From: Marinobacter sp.
Lineage (GTDB): Bacteria; Pseudomonadota; Gammaproteobacteria; Pseudomonadales; Oleiphilaceae
Direction of reading: 5' to 3'
NCBI GenBank assembly: GCA_022014155.1
Contig: JAKLLS010000008.1
Span: 1-57,703, forward strand
Length of the DNA stretch: 57,703 nt
Part shown: positions 15,003 through 24,871 of the stretch, in pieces
Position numbering within the stretch: the stretch's first letter is position 1
How the letters are laid out: each line of letters begins with the position of its first letter
The notes under the pieces: model-generated
Databases searched by the model: none
What the model was told of the DNA's origin: nothing
What the model saw: the letters and a program-made list of their open reading frames with translations, nothing else
Translations under genes and position numbers: made by a program

Positions 15003-15941
15003 TTACGCCCGCACCGGCGGAACGATTTCCTTGAGCAGGTAAGGTGTCAGCAGACCGGTCTCGGGATTGAGCAGGCGCTCTTTGTAGTAGGCGAGATACT
15101 CGGAGGTATCGTGATCGTTGGGGTGGAATCCCGGACGCAGGTAATCGAACACATGGCCAAGGGTGCTGCCATAGACGCCATCCCCGCGACCGATCAGCAG
15201 ATCAAGGCTGCGCTTGGCGTCCTTCCAGAAACGGAGGCTGATCAGGTTGCGTGGCTTGCGAATGAACGGAATCAGTACGCCGCCCAGCGGGACCAGGAAC
15301 CAGATGGTGATCAGGGCCAGTGCAAACCCGCTGACGCGCAACGCGTAGTTGCCCGAGAGCTCCTGGAAGACATCGTAGGCGATGTCCTTGTGCTCGGACT
15401 CTTCCAGCATGTGCCACATCCACAGGCCGCGCTGCTTCTCATCCTCACTGTGAAAGAAGTTGTCTTCGTGCTTCATCATGAATTCCGCCAGAACGGCGGT
15501 GAAATGCTCAATGCCGGCCATCAGCGAGAGCTGCAACGGATGCGGAAACCGTCGGAACCCGTAGTTGAAGACGTTCTCGGCCAGGAAGCGGTAAAACGTT
15601 ACCGGAAACCGGTGTTCCTTCAGCACTTCGTTCCACTCTTCGTGGACCTTGGAATGCAGCGCTTCCTGGCCGATCAGGGAGGTCACGCGTTGTTTCAGCA
15701 CCGGATCCTTGAGGAAATCGCGATGGTAGCGGGCAGTCTCGATGACCAGGTCTTCGCCATAGGTCAGAAAGATCGACAGGGCTTCGAAGTAGGCGGACGC
15801 CAGTTCCGTGTTCAGGTAAAAGTTAGGGTCGGCGTCCCTGGCATTGAAATCAAACTTCATGTGCCGGATGGGTACATCAGCCTTTGGCGCCTCTGGTGGT
15901 GTCGTCACGGAGTCGAGTTTTTCGGCGGTTGCTGTGGTCAT
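15003..15941 (-). CDS. PF10118 'metal-dependent hydrolase', ferritin-like helical protein
   Basis: A protein of 312 residues. A Thr/Pro-rich N-terminus is followed by VPIRHMKFDFN, the usual family opening. Helices carry IGQEALHSKVHEEWNE (about 90-105) and, later, EHFTAVLAEFMM and MLEESEHKDIAYDVF. The repeated E-x-x-H residues probably form a two-metal site. A hydrophobic segment follows (FALALITIWFLVPLGGVLI). The family's reaction is not settled. ATG 15941 is chosen over the in-frame GTG at 15968 because AAGGAA lies upstream of it. A paralogue lies at 28783-29694. It is transcribed before the monooxygenase gene, probably in one operon. Confidence 0.85.
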   Translation of the reverse strand: MTTATAEKLDSVTTPPEAPKADVPIRHMKFDFNARDADPNFYLNTELASAYFEALSIFLTYGEDLVIETARYHRDFLKDPVLKQRVTSLIGQEALHSKVHEEWNEVLKEHRFPVTFYRFLAENVFNYGFRRFPHPLQLSLMAGIEHFTAVLAEFMMKHEDNFFHSEDEKQRGLWMWHMLEESEHKDIAYDVFQELSGNYALRVSGFALALITIWFLVPLGGVLIPFIRKPRNLISLRFWKDAKRSLDLLIGRGDGVYGSTLGHVFDYLRPGFHPNDHDTSEYLAYYKERLLNPETGLLTPYLLKEIVPPVRA

Positions 15942-16267
15942 GATGGTTTCCTTGGGTGCCGTGGTCACTGTTGTGAGCCGCGTGGCTAAAGCATTTGTCA
16001 GGGTATAAGATTAAAGCGACTGATTGTTCGGGTTCAATTCGGAACCCAGGGGGTTGCAGGGGGCGGTGATAACGGCTGGTTTCTACTTAAAATGGGTCTG
16101 TGGGGGCAACAATGCGAATGCTTGTTCGGATTTTTATTTTTCCCGGTTGATCACTGGAAAGTCCACTACCCGAGGGGTGTGTTTTCGAGATTTGTGACTA
16201 TGCTTTGCTCAGGGCCCTGCGTTGGATGAAGGGCTGTTTCATGAACTGGCAATGCGGAGAGGGCCTT

Positions 16268-17374
16268 GTGACGGAGCGGAAGGTGGTCACCGTGTTCTAC
16301 GACGAGCGGGTTCTGAAGCACTTCCCGGATGTGAATGCCGCTTTTCTGCCCGGACGTCTGGACAAGCGAATTCGAACGATCTTGTCTGGCCTCACCGTAC
16401 AATGGAAATACCCCGAACACCCCGGCCGACTGGAAGCGATCATGGATCTCCTCAAACGTGAGCCTATTCCCGGGGTGACGTTTGCGCCCGGGCAGGTTGC
16501 AACTCGCGAGCAACTGGCCCGTGTCCATATCATGTCTTTCCTGGACGATATTTTCTCCCTCAGGGATGAAAGCGCCTGGCTGGATGTCGACACCACCGCG
16601 GTGTCGCCTGGTAGTGTTGAAGCGGCGGAGGTGGCTGCGGGTACCGCCATCGCAGCAGTGGAGGCGGTGGTGGCGGGACAGACGGAGAGTGCGTTCGCTG
16701 TGGTCCGCCCACCTGGGCATCATGCCGAACCGGCGCGGGCGAGGGGATTCTGCCTGTTCAATAACGTCGCGGTTGCAGCGGCCCATGCTCAGGCTGCGTT
16801 GGGTTGCGAGCGGGTGTTGATCCTGGACTGGGATGTCCATCATGGTAACGGCACCCAGGATATCTTCTGGGCTGATCCTGACGTCATGTTCATTGACCTG
16901 CACCGCGCGGCGCCTTTTTATCCGGGGACCGGCGCATTGCAGGAAGTCGGAGCCGGTCGCGGGGAAGGCACCACGGTGAACGTACCTCTGCCCGGTGGGG
17001 CTGGTGATGTGGCCTATTTCCGCGCCATGCAGGAAATCGTGGTGCCGGCTGCAGATTACTTCAAACCGGACCTGATCCTGGTGTCGGCGGGCTTTGATGC
17101 CCACTGGTTCGATCTGGCGATGAACGTCAGTTATGAAGGCTTTGCCGCCATGGCCAGTGTGATGCAGACCCTGGCTCGGCGGCATTGTGATGGTCGGCTG
17201 GTGTGCGTTCTGGAAGGGGGATACAACACGGAATCCCTGTCCCACGGGGTCCATTCAGTACTGAAAGTACTGGCAGGCGGGTCGGTGCCTGATCCGAAGG
17301 TTTGTGGTATTGAGGAGGTGGAGCAGGCCGCGGAATTCCATCGGGGTGCCTTTACCGACGATGATACGGGTTAG
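16268..17374 (+). CDS. Histone-deacetylase-fold amidohydrolase (HDAC class II-like)
   Basis: A zinc enzyme of 368 residues with the complete active-site set: RPPGHHAE (tandem His), GFCLFNNVAVAA, ILDWDVHHGNGTQ (metal Asp and His), SAGFDAH (second metal Asp) and EGGYN. HP-GRLEAI near residue 55 is the family's N-terminal marker. Bacterial relatives deacetylate acetylpolyamines or small amides; the substrate here is unknown. GTG 16268 is taken as the start because GGAGAGG lies just upstream and homology begins soon after. ATG 16241 or 16205 would add 9 or 21 residues. It runs convergently into the AraC gene, overlapping its end by 4 bases. A distinct HDAC-fold gene lies at 39102-40133. Confidence 0.85.
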   Translation: MTERKVVTVFYDERVLKHFPDVNAAFLPGRLDKRIRTILSGLTVQWKYPEHPGRLEAIMDLLKREPIPGVTFAPGQVATREQLARVHIMSFLDDIFSLRDESAWLDVDTTAVSPGSVEAAEVAAGTAIAAVEAVVAGQTESAFAVVRPPGHHAEPARARGFCLFNNVAVAAAHAQAALGCERVLILDWDVHHGNGTQDIFWADPDVMFIDLHRAAPFYPGTGALQEVGAGRGEGTTVNVPLPGGAGDVAYFRAMQEIVVPAADYFKPDLILVSAGFDAHWFDLAMNVSYEGFAAMASVMQTLARRHCDGRLVCVLEGGYNTESLSHGVHSVLKVLAGGSVPDPKVCGIEEVEQAAEFHRGAFTDDDTG

Positions 17375-18255
17375 GTCTGCCCACCCCGATACTCCGACGG
17401 CGACTGGCCAAACCTTCGCCGGAATGCCCGGGAGAACTGGCTGGCATCGCCGAAGCCGCACTCAAGGGCGACCGCAATCACTTTGGCGGATGGGTGTTGC
17501 AGCAATCGTCTTGCCCGGAGCAACCGCTGCTCCTGAACGTATTGATAGGGCGCAAGCCCGAAGCTGGCGCGGAACAGGCGGGCGAAATGGTAGGGGCTGA
17601 GGTTAAGCCAGCCGGCCATGGTTGCCAGGTCCAGGGGATAGCCCAGAGCTTCGTCAATCCGGTTGGCAAGTTGGCGCTGCTGTGATTGGGAAAATCGGCC
17701 GCTGACCGCCGGTACCGGGATATCACGGGCACCATAACGGCCGGCTATCTGGACGATTAGCCAGTGTGCCAGGTGATCCATGGCCAGCGACTGGCTGGTG
17801 GTCTCCCATTCACTCATTTCCAGCAGGCGCCCGGTCTGGGCAATGATGTCATCCTCGATCTGGTACCGCTCGCCGAGCTGCAGGGCCGCGGGTTCCCGGT
17901 CCCAGGTGCTTTCAACGCAGCGATGCAGGTCCTGGTCGGTGAAGTAAAAGTGCAGGAATTCGAACGGGCCGTTGATGCGCCAGAGCGACTGGCTGCCAGC
18001 GGGGAATAAACAGACCGCGCCGGGGAAGCCGTGGCTGACGGCCTGGCCGTTCACCTGCCGGGTAGTGTGTTCGCCGCCCCGGGTGTAGATGCTGAGGGCA
18101 TGGTGACGGGGGCGCTCATATCGGGCCTCCCCGTGGTGATTGTGCCAGTGAGCCAGGGCGCGACCATCGTTCAGCTCCAGCACACGGCGAGGCGCTGCGC
18201 CGGCAGTAGTCAGCGCATGCACTATGTCTCTGGGTTCGTTTCGGCTTGAGGCCAT
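17371..18255 (-). CDS. AraC-family transcriptional regulator
   Basis: A protein of 294 residues. The N-terminal half is a cupin-type ligand-binding region (HHALSIYTRGGEHTTRQVNG, PGAVCLFPAGSQSLWRI). The C-terminal about 100 residues hold two helix-turn-helix motifs, LATMAGWLNLSPYHFARLFRASFG and VIAVALECGFGDASQFSRAFRRRFG, with the usual PYQYVQEQRLLRARRLL between them. ATG 18255 is preferred over GTG 18282 because AGGAG lies about 8 bases upstream. It is divergent from the EamA transporter gene, whose start is 142 bases away, and most likely controls it; the inducer is unknown. Confidence 0.9.
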   Translation of the reverse strand: MASSRNEPRDIVHALTTAGAAPRRVLELNDGRALAHWHNHHGEARYERPRHHALSIYTRGGEHTTRQVNGQAVSHGFPGAVCLFPAGSQSLWRINGPFEFLHFYFTDQDLHRCVESTWDREPAALQLGERYQIEDDIIAQTGRLLEMSEWETTSQSLAMDHLAHWLIVQIAGRYGARDIPVPAVSGRFSQSQQRQLANRIDEALGYPLDLATMAGWLNLSPYHFARLFRASFGLAPYQYVQEQRLLRARRLLQHPSAKVIAVALECGFGDASQFSRAFRRRFGQSPSEYRGGQT

Positions 18256-18396
18256 TCCGTTCGGCTCCTGATTTTTCCTCACCTTTATCCCTCACTACCG
18301 CAAGAATCTTCCACCCTTTGCCAGTATCTGACAAGTCAGCGGGTTGCTGATCGGGCTATTCTCCAGAGTCCCTATTGAATTGAGGAGAGTCTCGCC

Positions 18397-19278
18397 ATGC
18401 CTATCAGTGCTCATTATGCCCTGACTGTTCTGATCTGGGGGCTCACCTGGACAGCCATTCGGCTGCAGGTCGAATCCGCTGCTGTGGATATCTCGGTGTT
18501 CTACCGCTTTGTCCTGGCCGCCACGGTGGCACTTGGCGGGCTGGCGCTGTTGCGTCGGTTGCCCCGGTTCACCGTGCGGCAGCATGGCTGGCTGGTATTG
18601 CAGGGGTTAACACTCTACAGCATCAACTTCCTGCTGATCTATCGCGCGGCGGAAAACATGACCAGCGGCCTGCTGGCGGTGGTGTTTTCCCTGGCAGCGC
18701 TGTTCAACGCCTTCAATGGCCGGCTGTTTATGGGTATTCGTCCCAATCCCCGGATTTATCCAGCGGTGACACTGGGCATCTCCGGTGTTGCCCTGCTGTT
18801 CTGGCACGATCTGCAGATCGGCAATGCCACCCTTCCAGCGCTGTTGTTTGCCGCCGCAGGCACCTTCTGGTTTTCCCTGGGCAACCTGCTCAGTCTGAAG
18901 GTCCGGTCGGAAAACATTCCCTTGCTGGCGGGCAATGCCTGGGCGATGTTCTACGGCGCCATTGCCCTGGGCATCTGGTGCCTGGTGAACGGCGTTGAAT
19001 GGGTGATGCCACAGGGCGCAACGTTCTGGGGAGCCACCCTGTTCCTTGCGATTCCAGGGTCGATTGTGGCGTTTTTCAGCTACATCACGGTGATCCGTGA
19101 GCTGGGAGCCGACAAAGCGGGCTACGCCACGGTCCTGTTCCCGGTAGTAGCCCTGAGTGTGTCGACCTGGCTGGAGGGGTTTGTCTGGAGTGGTACCGCA
19201 CTCGCGGGAGCCTGCCTGGCTATCCTTGGCAACTACGTGCTGTTCCGCAAGCCCAGGGCGACGGCGAAGCTGGCGTAA
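18397..19278 (+). CDS. EamA/DMT-family transporter
   Basis: An inner-membrane protein of 293 residues with ten hydrophobic helices arranged as two EamA repeats of about 140 residues. Typical stretches are LIWGLTWTAIRLQVE near the N-terminus, MTSGLLAVVFSLAALFNAF (end of repeat 1) and LGADKAGYATVLFPVVALSVSTWLEG (end of repeat 2). Members export amino acids, purines or other small metabolites. GAGGAGA precedes ATG 18397. The divergent AraC gene is the likely regulator. Confidence 0.88.
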   Translation: MPISAHYALTVLIWGLTWTAIRLQVESAAVDISVFYRFVLAATVALGGLALLRRLPRFTVRQHGWLVLQGLTLYSINFLLIYRAAENMTSGLLAVVFSLAALFNAFNGRLFMGIRPNPRIYPAVTLGISGVALLFWHDLQIGNATLPALLFAAAGTFWFSLGNLLSLKVRSENIPLLAGNAWAMFYGAIALGIWCLVNGVEWVMPQGATFWGATLFLAIPGSIVAFFSYITVIRELGADKAGYATVLFPVVALSVSTWLEGFVWSGTALAGACLAILGNYVLFRKPRATAKLA

Positions 19279-19334
19279 TGGCTGTCGTATTGACGGTTTT
19301 GGGACTAAGCTTCGGATAGAGACAGGAGGGCGCT

Positions 19335-19547
19335 ATGTTTGTAGCAGAAAAATACACCGGCCATTTGATTGAAGTGCTGGATACCCAGGCCCTGTTCGAC
19401 CCCCACAAAACCCGCATTAAGGGCAGTATGCAATACGGTGAGGAAGCCCAGGATCCGGAGTTCTATGAAAAGTCGGAACTGGGGTTTCCCTCGGGTGAAG
19501 CCTTGCCGAAATGCTGGACCGATCCGAATTATCGGCTGAAGAAGTGA
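19335..19547 (+). CDS. Small soluble protein of unknown function
   Basis: A protein of 70 residues, charged and without signal peptide or membrane segment. It begins MFVAEKYTGHLIEVLDTQALF and contains DPEFYEKSELGFPSGEALP and a single cysteine (KCW). A perfect AGGAGG lies 6-7 bases before ATG 19335, and the reading frame has core-like codon use, so it is very probably expressed. It is located between the EamA transporter and betI. The BetI operator lies 80 bases after its stop, so it is outside the betIBA unit as drawn. I do not recognise the family. Confidence 0.65.
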   Translation: MFVAEKYTGHLIEVLDTQALFDPHKTRIKGSMQYGEEAQDPEFYEKSELGFPSGEALPKCWTDPNYRLKK

Positions 19548-19626
19548 CCCCACTAATCCGACAATCCCTGTTTACTTTTTAACCGCAAAAAGTTGAACCC
19601 CCGTCGTCTTTTCTGTAGCCTTTATT

Positions 19627-19646
19627 TTAATTGAACGTTCAATTAA
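19627..19646. promoter_or_regulatory. BetI operator
   Basis: A perfect 20-base palindrome, TTAATTGAACGTTCAATTAA, lies 32 bases before the betI ATG. Its core ATTGAACGTTCAAT agrees with the box bound by BetI upstream of bet genes in enterics, vibrios and pseudomonads. Repression of the bet operon, relieved by choline, is expected. Confidence 0.88.
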
Positions 19647-19678
19647 TAAAATTCGGACCGGAAAACAGCGAAGTCGCC

Positions 19679-20272
19679 ATGCCGATTGTTGGAGTTAAAG
19701 ACACACGAAAGCAGCAGTTGATCGACGCCACTATGGAGTCCATCGCCGAGTTGGGGATGCAGAACACCACCATTGTGAGCATCAGCAAACGGGCGGGGAT
19801 GTCGTCAGGCATCATCAGTCATTATTTCGGTGGCAAGCAGGGTTTGATTGAAGCCGCCCTGCGGTATCTGCTGGACCAGCTGGGTAAGGAATTGCGGGAG
19901 CGAATGGCAAAGACCGACGGCTCTCCGGAGCAGCGGTTGAACTGCATCATCGAATCGAACTTTTCCGAGTTCCAGCGCTCGGCGCTGGCGGCGAAAACCT
20001 GGCTGAGCTTCTGGGCGCGCTCCATGCATGAGCCCGGCCTTCAGCGCCTGCAGCAGATCAACAATGCGCGGCTGTACAGCAACCTGCGCCATTCCTTTGC
20101 GCAGGTGCTTGCGCCCGAAGCGGCGACAGAAGCCGCGCGGCAAGCGGCGGCGCTGATTGACGGCTTCTGGCTGCGCAGCGCCCTGAGCCTGGACCCGATC
20201 GAGAGCTTTGAGGCCGGCGAGCGGCTTTGTAAAAAATTCGTCCACGAGACATTGGCCCAGGCACAGGCCTGA
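19679..20272 (+). CDS. betI: BetI, choline-responsive TetR-family repressor
   Basis: A protein of 197 residues. The N-terminal TetR helix-turn-helix is at about 10-55 ([40 protein letters not shown]). [22 protein letters not shown] is characteristic of BetI. The C-terminal domain contains [29 protein letters not shown], also BetI-like. ATG 19679 gives the usual length; the in-frame TTG at 19631 lies inside the operator palindrome and is rejected. It is first in the order betI-betB-betA. It should repress the operon through the adjacent palindrome. Confidence 0.94.
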   Translation: MPIVGVKDTRKQQLIDATMESIAELGMQNTTIVSISKRAGMSSGIISHYFGGKQGLIEAALRYLLDQLGKELRERMAKTDGSPEQRLNCIIESNFSEFQRSALAAKTWLSFWARSMHEPGLQRLQQINNARLYSNLRHSFAQVLAPEAATEAARQAAALIDGFWLRSALSLDPIESFEAGERLCKKFVHETLAQAQA

Positions 20273-20334
20273 GCGTCACTTTATTCCAACGGCCCACAAG
20301 GCCTGAAGACACTGAACTGAGGTTACCTACTGAC

Positions 20335-21810
20335 ATGTCTGCATCCGCATCTATTCCCGTTGTTCAAAATTTCGTGCATGGGCGTTTTCTGGCCAGCAGC
20401 ACCGGTGAAACCTTCCCGGTCGTGAATCCGGCTACCGGCCAGGTGATCTACGAGGTGGAAGTGGCTGATGAGTCGGTTCAGCAGGCGGCTATTGAAAGTG
20501 CCCGCGCCGGCTTTTCGCAATGGTCGGCCATGACCGCCATTGAGCGAAGCCGGATTCTGCATAGAGCAGTGGCCCTGCTTCGTGAGCGCAATGACGAGCT
20601 GGCGGCCGTGGAAGTAAAAGACACCGGCAAGCCTTTGCAGGAAGCAGAAGCGGTGGATGTGGTCACCGGCGCCGACGCCATCGAATTCTTTGCCGGCCTC
20701 GCTCCGTCCATCGAGGGCAACCAGCAGGATCTGGGCGGTGATTTCTACTACACCCGCCGCGAGCCGTTGGGTATTTGCGCCGGTATCGGCGCCTGGAACT
20801 ACCCGATCCAGATTGCCTGCTGGAAGTCTGCGCCGGCGCTGGCGTGTGGTAACGCCATGATCTTCAAACCGTCGGAGGAAACTCCGATGGGAGCCGTCAA
20901 GCTGGCGGAAATCTTTATCGAAGCGGGTGTGCCGGCGGGCGTGTTCAACGTGGTGCAGGGTGCGGCGGACGTCGGCCAGTGGCTGACCCATCACCCCGAG
21001 ATCGCCAAGGTGTCCTTCACTGGCGAAGTGGGCACTGGCAAAAAGGTGATGGCGGCTGCGGCAACGTCCCTGAAGGACGTGACCATGGAACTGGGCGGCA
21101 AGTCCCCGCTGATCATCTTTGACGACGCGGACCTTGAGAACGCCGTCTCCGCCGCGATGGTGGGCAACTTCTACACCCAAGGCGAGATCTGCACCAACGG
21201 TACCCGGGTGTTTGTCCATGAAGACATCTACCCGCGCTTTATGGATCGCCTGCTGGAGCGCACCCGCAAGAACATCAAAGCCGGTGATCCAATGAATCCG
21301 GACACCAACTTCGGCGCCCTGATTTCCGCCAAACACCGGGACCTGGTGCTGGGTTACATTGCCAAAGGGCTCGCCGAAGGCGCCACCCTGAGCCACGGCG
21401 GCCGGGCCTTTGATCCGGAAGACTCCAAAGGCGGTTATTTCGTGGAGCCGACGATCTTCACCGACTGCACCGATGACATGACCATCGTGAAGGAAGAGAT
21501 CTTCGGGCCGGTGATGTCGGTGCTGACCTTCTCCGAGGAAGACGAGGTGATTGCCCGGGCCAACAACACCGACACCGGTCTGGCCGCCGGCGTGTTCACC
21601 AACGACATCCGCCGGGCCCACCGGGTGATTCACCAGATCCAGGCCGGCATCTGCTGGATCAACAGCTATGGAGCCTCACCGGCGGAAATGCCGGTCGGTG
21701 GCTACAAACTCTCCGGCGTAGGCCGCGAAAACGGGCGTGAAACCATTTCCCACTACACCCAGATCAAGTCGGTGTACGTGGGGATGGACGACATCGACGC
21801 CCCGTTTTAA
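20335..21810 (+). CDS. betB: Betaine aldehyde dehydrogenase
   Basis: A protein of 491 residues. It oxidises betaine aldehyde to glycine betaine with NAD(P), the second step of choline conversion to an osmoprotectant. Motifs include [47 protein letters not shown] (general-base Glu), [13 protein letters not shown] with the catalytic cysteine at about 286, and [10 protein letters not shown]. The length equals that of E. coli BetB. It starts 62 bases after betI and is followed by betA after 27 bases. Confidence 0.95.
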   Translation: MSASASIPVVQNFVHGRFLASSTGETFPVVNPATGQVIYEVEVADESVQQAAIESARAGFSQWSAMTAIERSRILHRAVALLRERNDELAAVEVKDTGKPLQEAEAVDVVTGADAIEFFAGLAPSIEGNQQDLGGDFYYTRREPLGICAGIGAWNYPIQIACWKSAPALACGNAMIFKPSEETPMGAVKLAEIFIEAGVPAGVFNVVQGAADVGQWLTHHPEIAKVSFTGEVGTGKKVMAAAATSLKDVTMELGGKSPLIIFDDADLENAVSAAMVGNFYTQGEICTNGTRVFVHEDIYPRFMDRLLERTRKNIKAGDPMNPDTNFGALISAKHRDLVLGYIAKGLAEGATLSHGGRAFDPEDSKGGYFVEPTIFTDCTDDMTIVKEEIFGPVMSVLTFSEEDEVIARANNTDTGLAAGVFTNDIRRAHRVIHQIQAGICWINSYGASPAEMPVGGYKLSGVGRENGRETISHYTQIKSVYVGMDDIDAPF

Positions 21811-21837
21811 TTCCGCAGGCCACAGAGGAGAACGCTT

Positions 21838-23523
21838 ATGACAGAAAACCGATACGACTACATCATTGTGGGCGCGGGTTCCGCCGGTTGCGTACTGGCC
21901 AACCGGCTTACCGAAGACGCGCGCCACAGGGTGCTGCTGCTGGAAACCGGCGGCAGCGACAAGAGCATCTTTATCCAGATGCCCACGGCCCTGTCCATTC
22001 CCATGAACACCAAAAAGTACGCCTGGCAGTTTGAATCCGAGCCGGAGTCGTACCTGGATAATCGCCGCATGCACTGTCCCCGGGGCAAGGTGCTGGGCGG
22101 TTCGTCTTCCATTAACGGCATGGTCTATGTTCGTGGCCACGCCCGGGATTTCGACGAGTGGGAATCCGAAGGCGCGGATGGCTGGAATTACCGGCAGGTG
22201 CTGCCGTACTTCAAAAAAGCGGAAACCTGGGCTTTCGGTGGCGATGACTACCGGGGTGACAAGGGCCCACTGGGCGTGAATAACGGCAACAATATGCAAA
22301 ACCCGCTCTATGAGGCCTTCATCAAGGCAGGTGCGGATGCCGGCTATTTCGAGACTGGGGATTACAACGGCGCCCAGCAGGAAGGGTTTGGTGCCATGCA
22401 CATGACCGTCAAGAACGGTCGCCGCTGGTCCACCGCCAACGCGTATCTGCGCCCGGCCATGGAACGCCCGAACCTGACGGTGGTGACCCACGCGCTGGTA
22501 CACAAGGTGTTGCTGGACGGCAAAACCGCCACCGGAGTGCGTTACGAGCTGGGTGGCAAGATTCATGAGGCGAAAGCGGCGGAAGAGGTGATTCTGTCCG
22601 CCGGTTCCATTGGCTCTCCCCACCTGCTGCAACTGTCTGGTATCGGCAAGCGCGAGGTGCTGGAAAACGCTGGCATCGAGGTGCAACACGAGCTGCCGGG
22701 TGTGGGTGCGAACCTGCAGGATCACCTGGAATTCTATTTCCAGTTCCGTTGCAAAAAGCCGGTCTCCCTCAACGGCAAGCTGGATTGGTGGAACAAGCTC
22801 AAGATCGGTGTCCGCTGGATTCTGCGCAAAGACGGCCTCGGCGCCACCAACCACTTTGAATCCTGCGGTTTTATCCGCTCCAAGGCGGGGGTCGAGTGGC
22901 CGGACCTGCAATACCATTTCCTGCCGGCAGCCATGCGCTACGACGGCAAGGAAGCATTTGATGGCGACGGCTTCCAGCTTCACATTGGCCATAACAAGCC
23001 GAAAAGCAGGGGTTTTGTCCACGTGCAGTCCGCTGATCCGAAGCAGGCACCGACCATTCGCTTTAACTACCTGGAGCATGAAGCTGACCGTGAAGGCTTC
23101 CGCGACTGCGTGCGCCTGACCCGGGAGATCATCAGCCAGCCGGCGATGGACGAATACCGCGGCGCCGAGATCCAACCCGGAATCGATGTTCAGAGCGACG
23201 AGCAAATTGACGCCTTTGTCCGTCAGGCCGTGGAAAGCGCCTATCACCCGTCCTGCTCCTGCAAGATGGGCACCGACGAACTGGCGGTGGTGGACCCGCA
23301 GACCCGGGTTCGCGGCATTAAAAACCTGCGGGTGGTGGATTCTTCCATCTTCCCAACCATACCCAACGGCAACCTGAACGCGCCCACCATCATGGTGGCC
23401 GAGCGGGCAGCCGATCTGATCCGGGGCAAGGAGCCCCTGCAATCTTCTGACGCACCTGTGGTCATGGACGAGCAATGGCAGGGGCGGCAGCGACCGGGAG
23501 AGGCTAAGCGGGCGCTGACCTGA
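21838..23523 (+). CDS. betA: Choline dehydrogenase
   Basis: A GMC-family flavoprotein of 561 residues that oxidises choline to betaine aldehyde and is usually membrane-associated. The FAD-binding [17 protein letters not shown] lies at 8-24. GMC signature 1 is [19 protein letters not shown] and signature 2 is [19 protein letters not shown]. The active-site region [10 protein letters not shown], about residue 470, holds the conserved His. [22 protein letters not shown] follows. AGAGGAGA precedes ATG 21838. It is third in betIBA and is followed by a short ORF and a BCCT-like transporter. Confidence 0.95.
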   Translation: MTENRYDYIIVGAGSAGCVLANRLTEDARHRVLLLETGGSDKSIFIQMPTALSIPMNTKKYAWQFESEPESYLDNRRMHCPRGKVLGGSSSINGMVYVRGHARDFDEWESEGADGWNYRQVLPYFKKAETWAFGGDDYRGDKGPLGVNNGNNMQNPLYEAFIKAGADAGYFETGDYNGAQQEGFGAMHMTVKNGRRWSTANAYLRPAMERPNLTVVTHALVHKVLLDGKTATGVRYELGGKIHEAKAAEEVILSAGSIGSPHLLQLSGIGKREVLENAGIEVQHELPGVGANLQDHLEFYFQFRCKKPVSLNGKLDWWNKLKIGVRWILRKDGLGATNHFESCGFIRSKAGVEWPDLQYHFLPAAMRYDGKEAFDGDGFQLHIGHNKPKSRGFVHVQSADPKQAPTIRFNYLEHEADREGFRDCVRLTREIISQPAMDEYRGAEIQPGIDVQSDEQIDAFVRQAVESAYHPSCSCKMGTDELAVVDPQTRVRGIKNLRVVDSSIFPTIPNGNLNAPTIMVAERAADLIRGKEPLQSSDAPVVMDEQWQGRQRPGEAKRALT

Positions 23524-23584
23524 CCCCACCTTTTCTGTATCCGATTCGAACGAGCAACAGCTTCAAAGTAGAGGAGGAACACCC

Positions 23585-23632
23585 ATGCTGTTCACTAAAA
23601 TAATGAAAAACAACCGGAGGTGCAGCGTATGA
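23585..23632 (+). CDS. 15-codon leader ORF coupled to the BCCT-like gene
   Basis: ATG 23585 has the strong ribosome binding site GAGGAGGAA 4-6 bases upstream. It encodes 15 residues, MLFTKIMKNNRRCSV, ending in TGA at 23630-23632. The TGA shares ATGA with the start codon of the transporter gene. Its Arg-Arg codons (CGG AGG) are themselves the Shine-Dalgarno sequence of the next gene. The layout suggests that translation of the short peptide exposes or hands ribosomes to the transporter start. It may be a leader peptide, or the relic N-terminus of the transporter. Expression is inferred only from the sequence. Confidence 0.55.
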   Translation: MLFTKIMKNNRRCSV

Positions 23633-24846
23633 CACTCTGGTTATCCACGGGGCTGATTTTTACTTTCGCCGCCATTGCCCTGATTCTGTACAAATGGTGG
23701 GACATTCGGTGCATTGGCGTCACGCCGGTTCGCACTTTCACCTTTATCGCGATCCTGTTCACCTCTGGGCTGGATGTGGGGTTGATCATGTTCCCGCTGA
23801 CTGAATTCGGCGGCTATGGCGATCTCTCGGCGAGTCCTGAGTACGGCTTTGCGAACCCCCTCGCCATTGAGTTTGGCTTCTGGGCCTTCCTGATCTGGGG
23901 CTTCTATTTCCTGACCTGCTTCTATTTCGCGATTATTGAACCGCGGGTGCAGTTTTTTGAAATACCATTGGTAAAAATCGTCAACAATGTGGTGATCATC
24001 GGCACCTGTGCCTTCACGGCCTACCTGCTGTTGGTGAACCTGCCCTGGTACCTGCCGCAACTTGGGGACGGTGAGTCCGTCGTGCCGGCGTTCTACTTCA
24101 TTGTGTTTGCCGCCATTGGCCTGGCGGTTTACTCCAGCTCGAAGATCAAATACGTGCGTATTCTCAGCCTGGGCTCCAGTCTGCTGTTCATTGCCCTGAT
24201 TGTCGGTATGTGGTTCCGGGCGTTTGTGCTGGGTGAGGGTTCCCCTGCGGATTTCCTCGGTACGGCCGGACTGCTGGGCGAGTATTTCACCAACATTCAC
24301 CAGTTTGCATTGCCGATCAATGACTACCACGAGTTTTACCTGTTCTGGTGGTTCGCCTGGAGCATCATGATCGGCCAGTTCACCGCCCGTTTCGTCAGCG
24401 GTATCCGTACCTGGCAGCTGTTGATCGCCATGCTGGTGGTGCCGTCCATCGCCATCGGGGTGTGGTTCTCGGTGCTCTACCATTACCACGCCGAGGGCCT
24501 GCAGATTGCCGCCTTCACCAATCTGGCGATGATTACTGTGGGTGTCCTGATGGTGGTGAACTCTCTGGATTCCCTGATCCGGCTTTACACCGATAACCTG
24601 AATATGACGGCCCAGCGCCTGGGCAGGGCGAACTATGTAGTGTTCAACTTCCTGGCGATGGTGGGGCTGACCATGCTGTTCCAGCTGGATTTCCTGAGGA
24701 TTCAGTGGGTGGGTGCCCTGGTCATTGCCCTGTACTTCGCCTGCTTTGCCTACATTCTGGCGAAGAAGCGGGTGGAGGTGATGGCCATCAAAGCGGCACC
24801 GAAAGAGAACATTCTCGACTTCCGCAAGATCGAACTGGCCGGTTAA
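23629..24846 (+). CDS. Short, divergent BCCT-like transporter
   Basis: A membrane protein of 405 residues with about eleven hydrophobic helices. LFTSGLDVGLIMFPLTEFGGYGDL corresponds to the glycine-rich helix of betaine/carnitine/choline transporters. YHEFYLFWWFAWSIMIGQFTARFVSG corresponds to the conserved W-FYWAWW-SW-PFVG-F-AR segment, with VPSIAIGVWFSVLYHY after it. Classic BCCT proteins have over 500 residues; this one lacks the long N- and C-terminal extensions that sense osmolality. The location after betA makes choline or betaine uptake likely. ATG 23629 is chosen for CGGAGG eight bases upstream. It converges on the next gene with 25 bases between stops. Confidence 0.72.
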   Translation: MTLWLSTGLIFTFAAIALILYKWWDIRCIGVTPVRTFTFIAILFTSGLDVGLIMFPLTEFGGYGDLSASPEYGFANPLAIEFGFWAFLIWGFYFLTCFYFAIIEPRVQFFEIPLVKIVNNVVIIGTCAFTAYLLLVNLPWYLPQLGDGESVVPAFYFIVFAAIGLAVYSSSKIKYVRILSLGSSLLFIALIVGMWFRAFVLGEGSPADFLGTAGLLGEYFTNIHQFALPINDYHEFYLFWWFAWSIMIGQFTARFVSGIRTWQLLIAMLVVPSIAIGVWFSVLYHYHAEGLQIAAFTNLAMITVGVLMVVNSLDSLIRLYTDNLNMTAQRLGRANYVVFNFLAMVGLTMLFQLDFLRIQWVGALVIALYFACFAYILAKKRVEVMAIKAAPKENILDFRKIELAG

Positions 24847-24871
24847 AACCAGCCTGCAGCACTGGCTCGGG

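Noticed and set aside
20323..23529. Long minus-strand open frames opposite betB and betA
   Set aside because: Shadow frames; the plus-strand products have complete enzyme signatures and ribosome sites.
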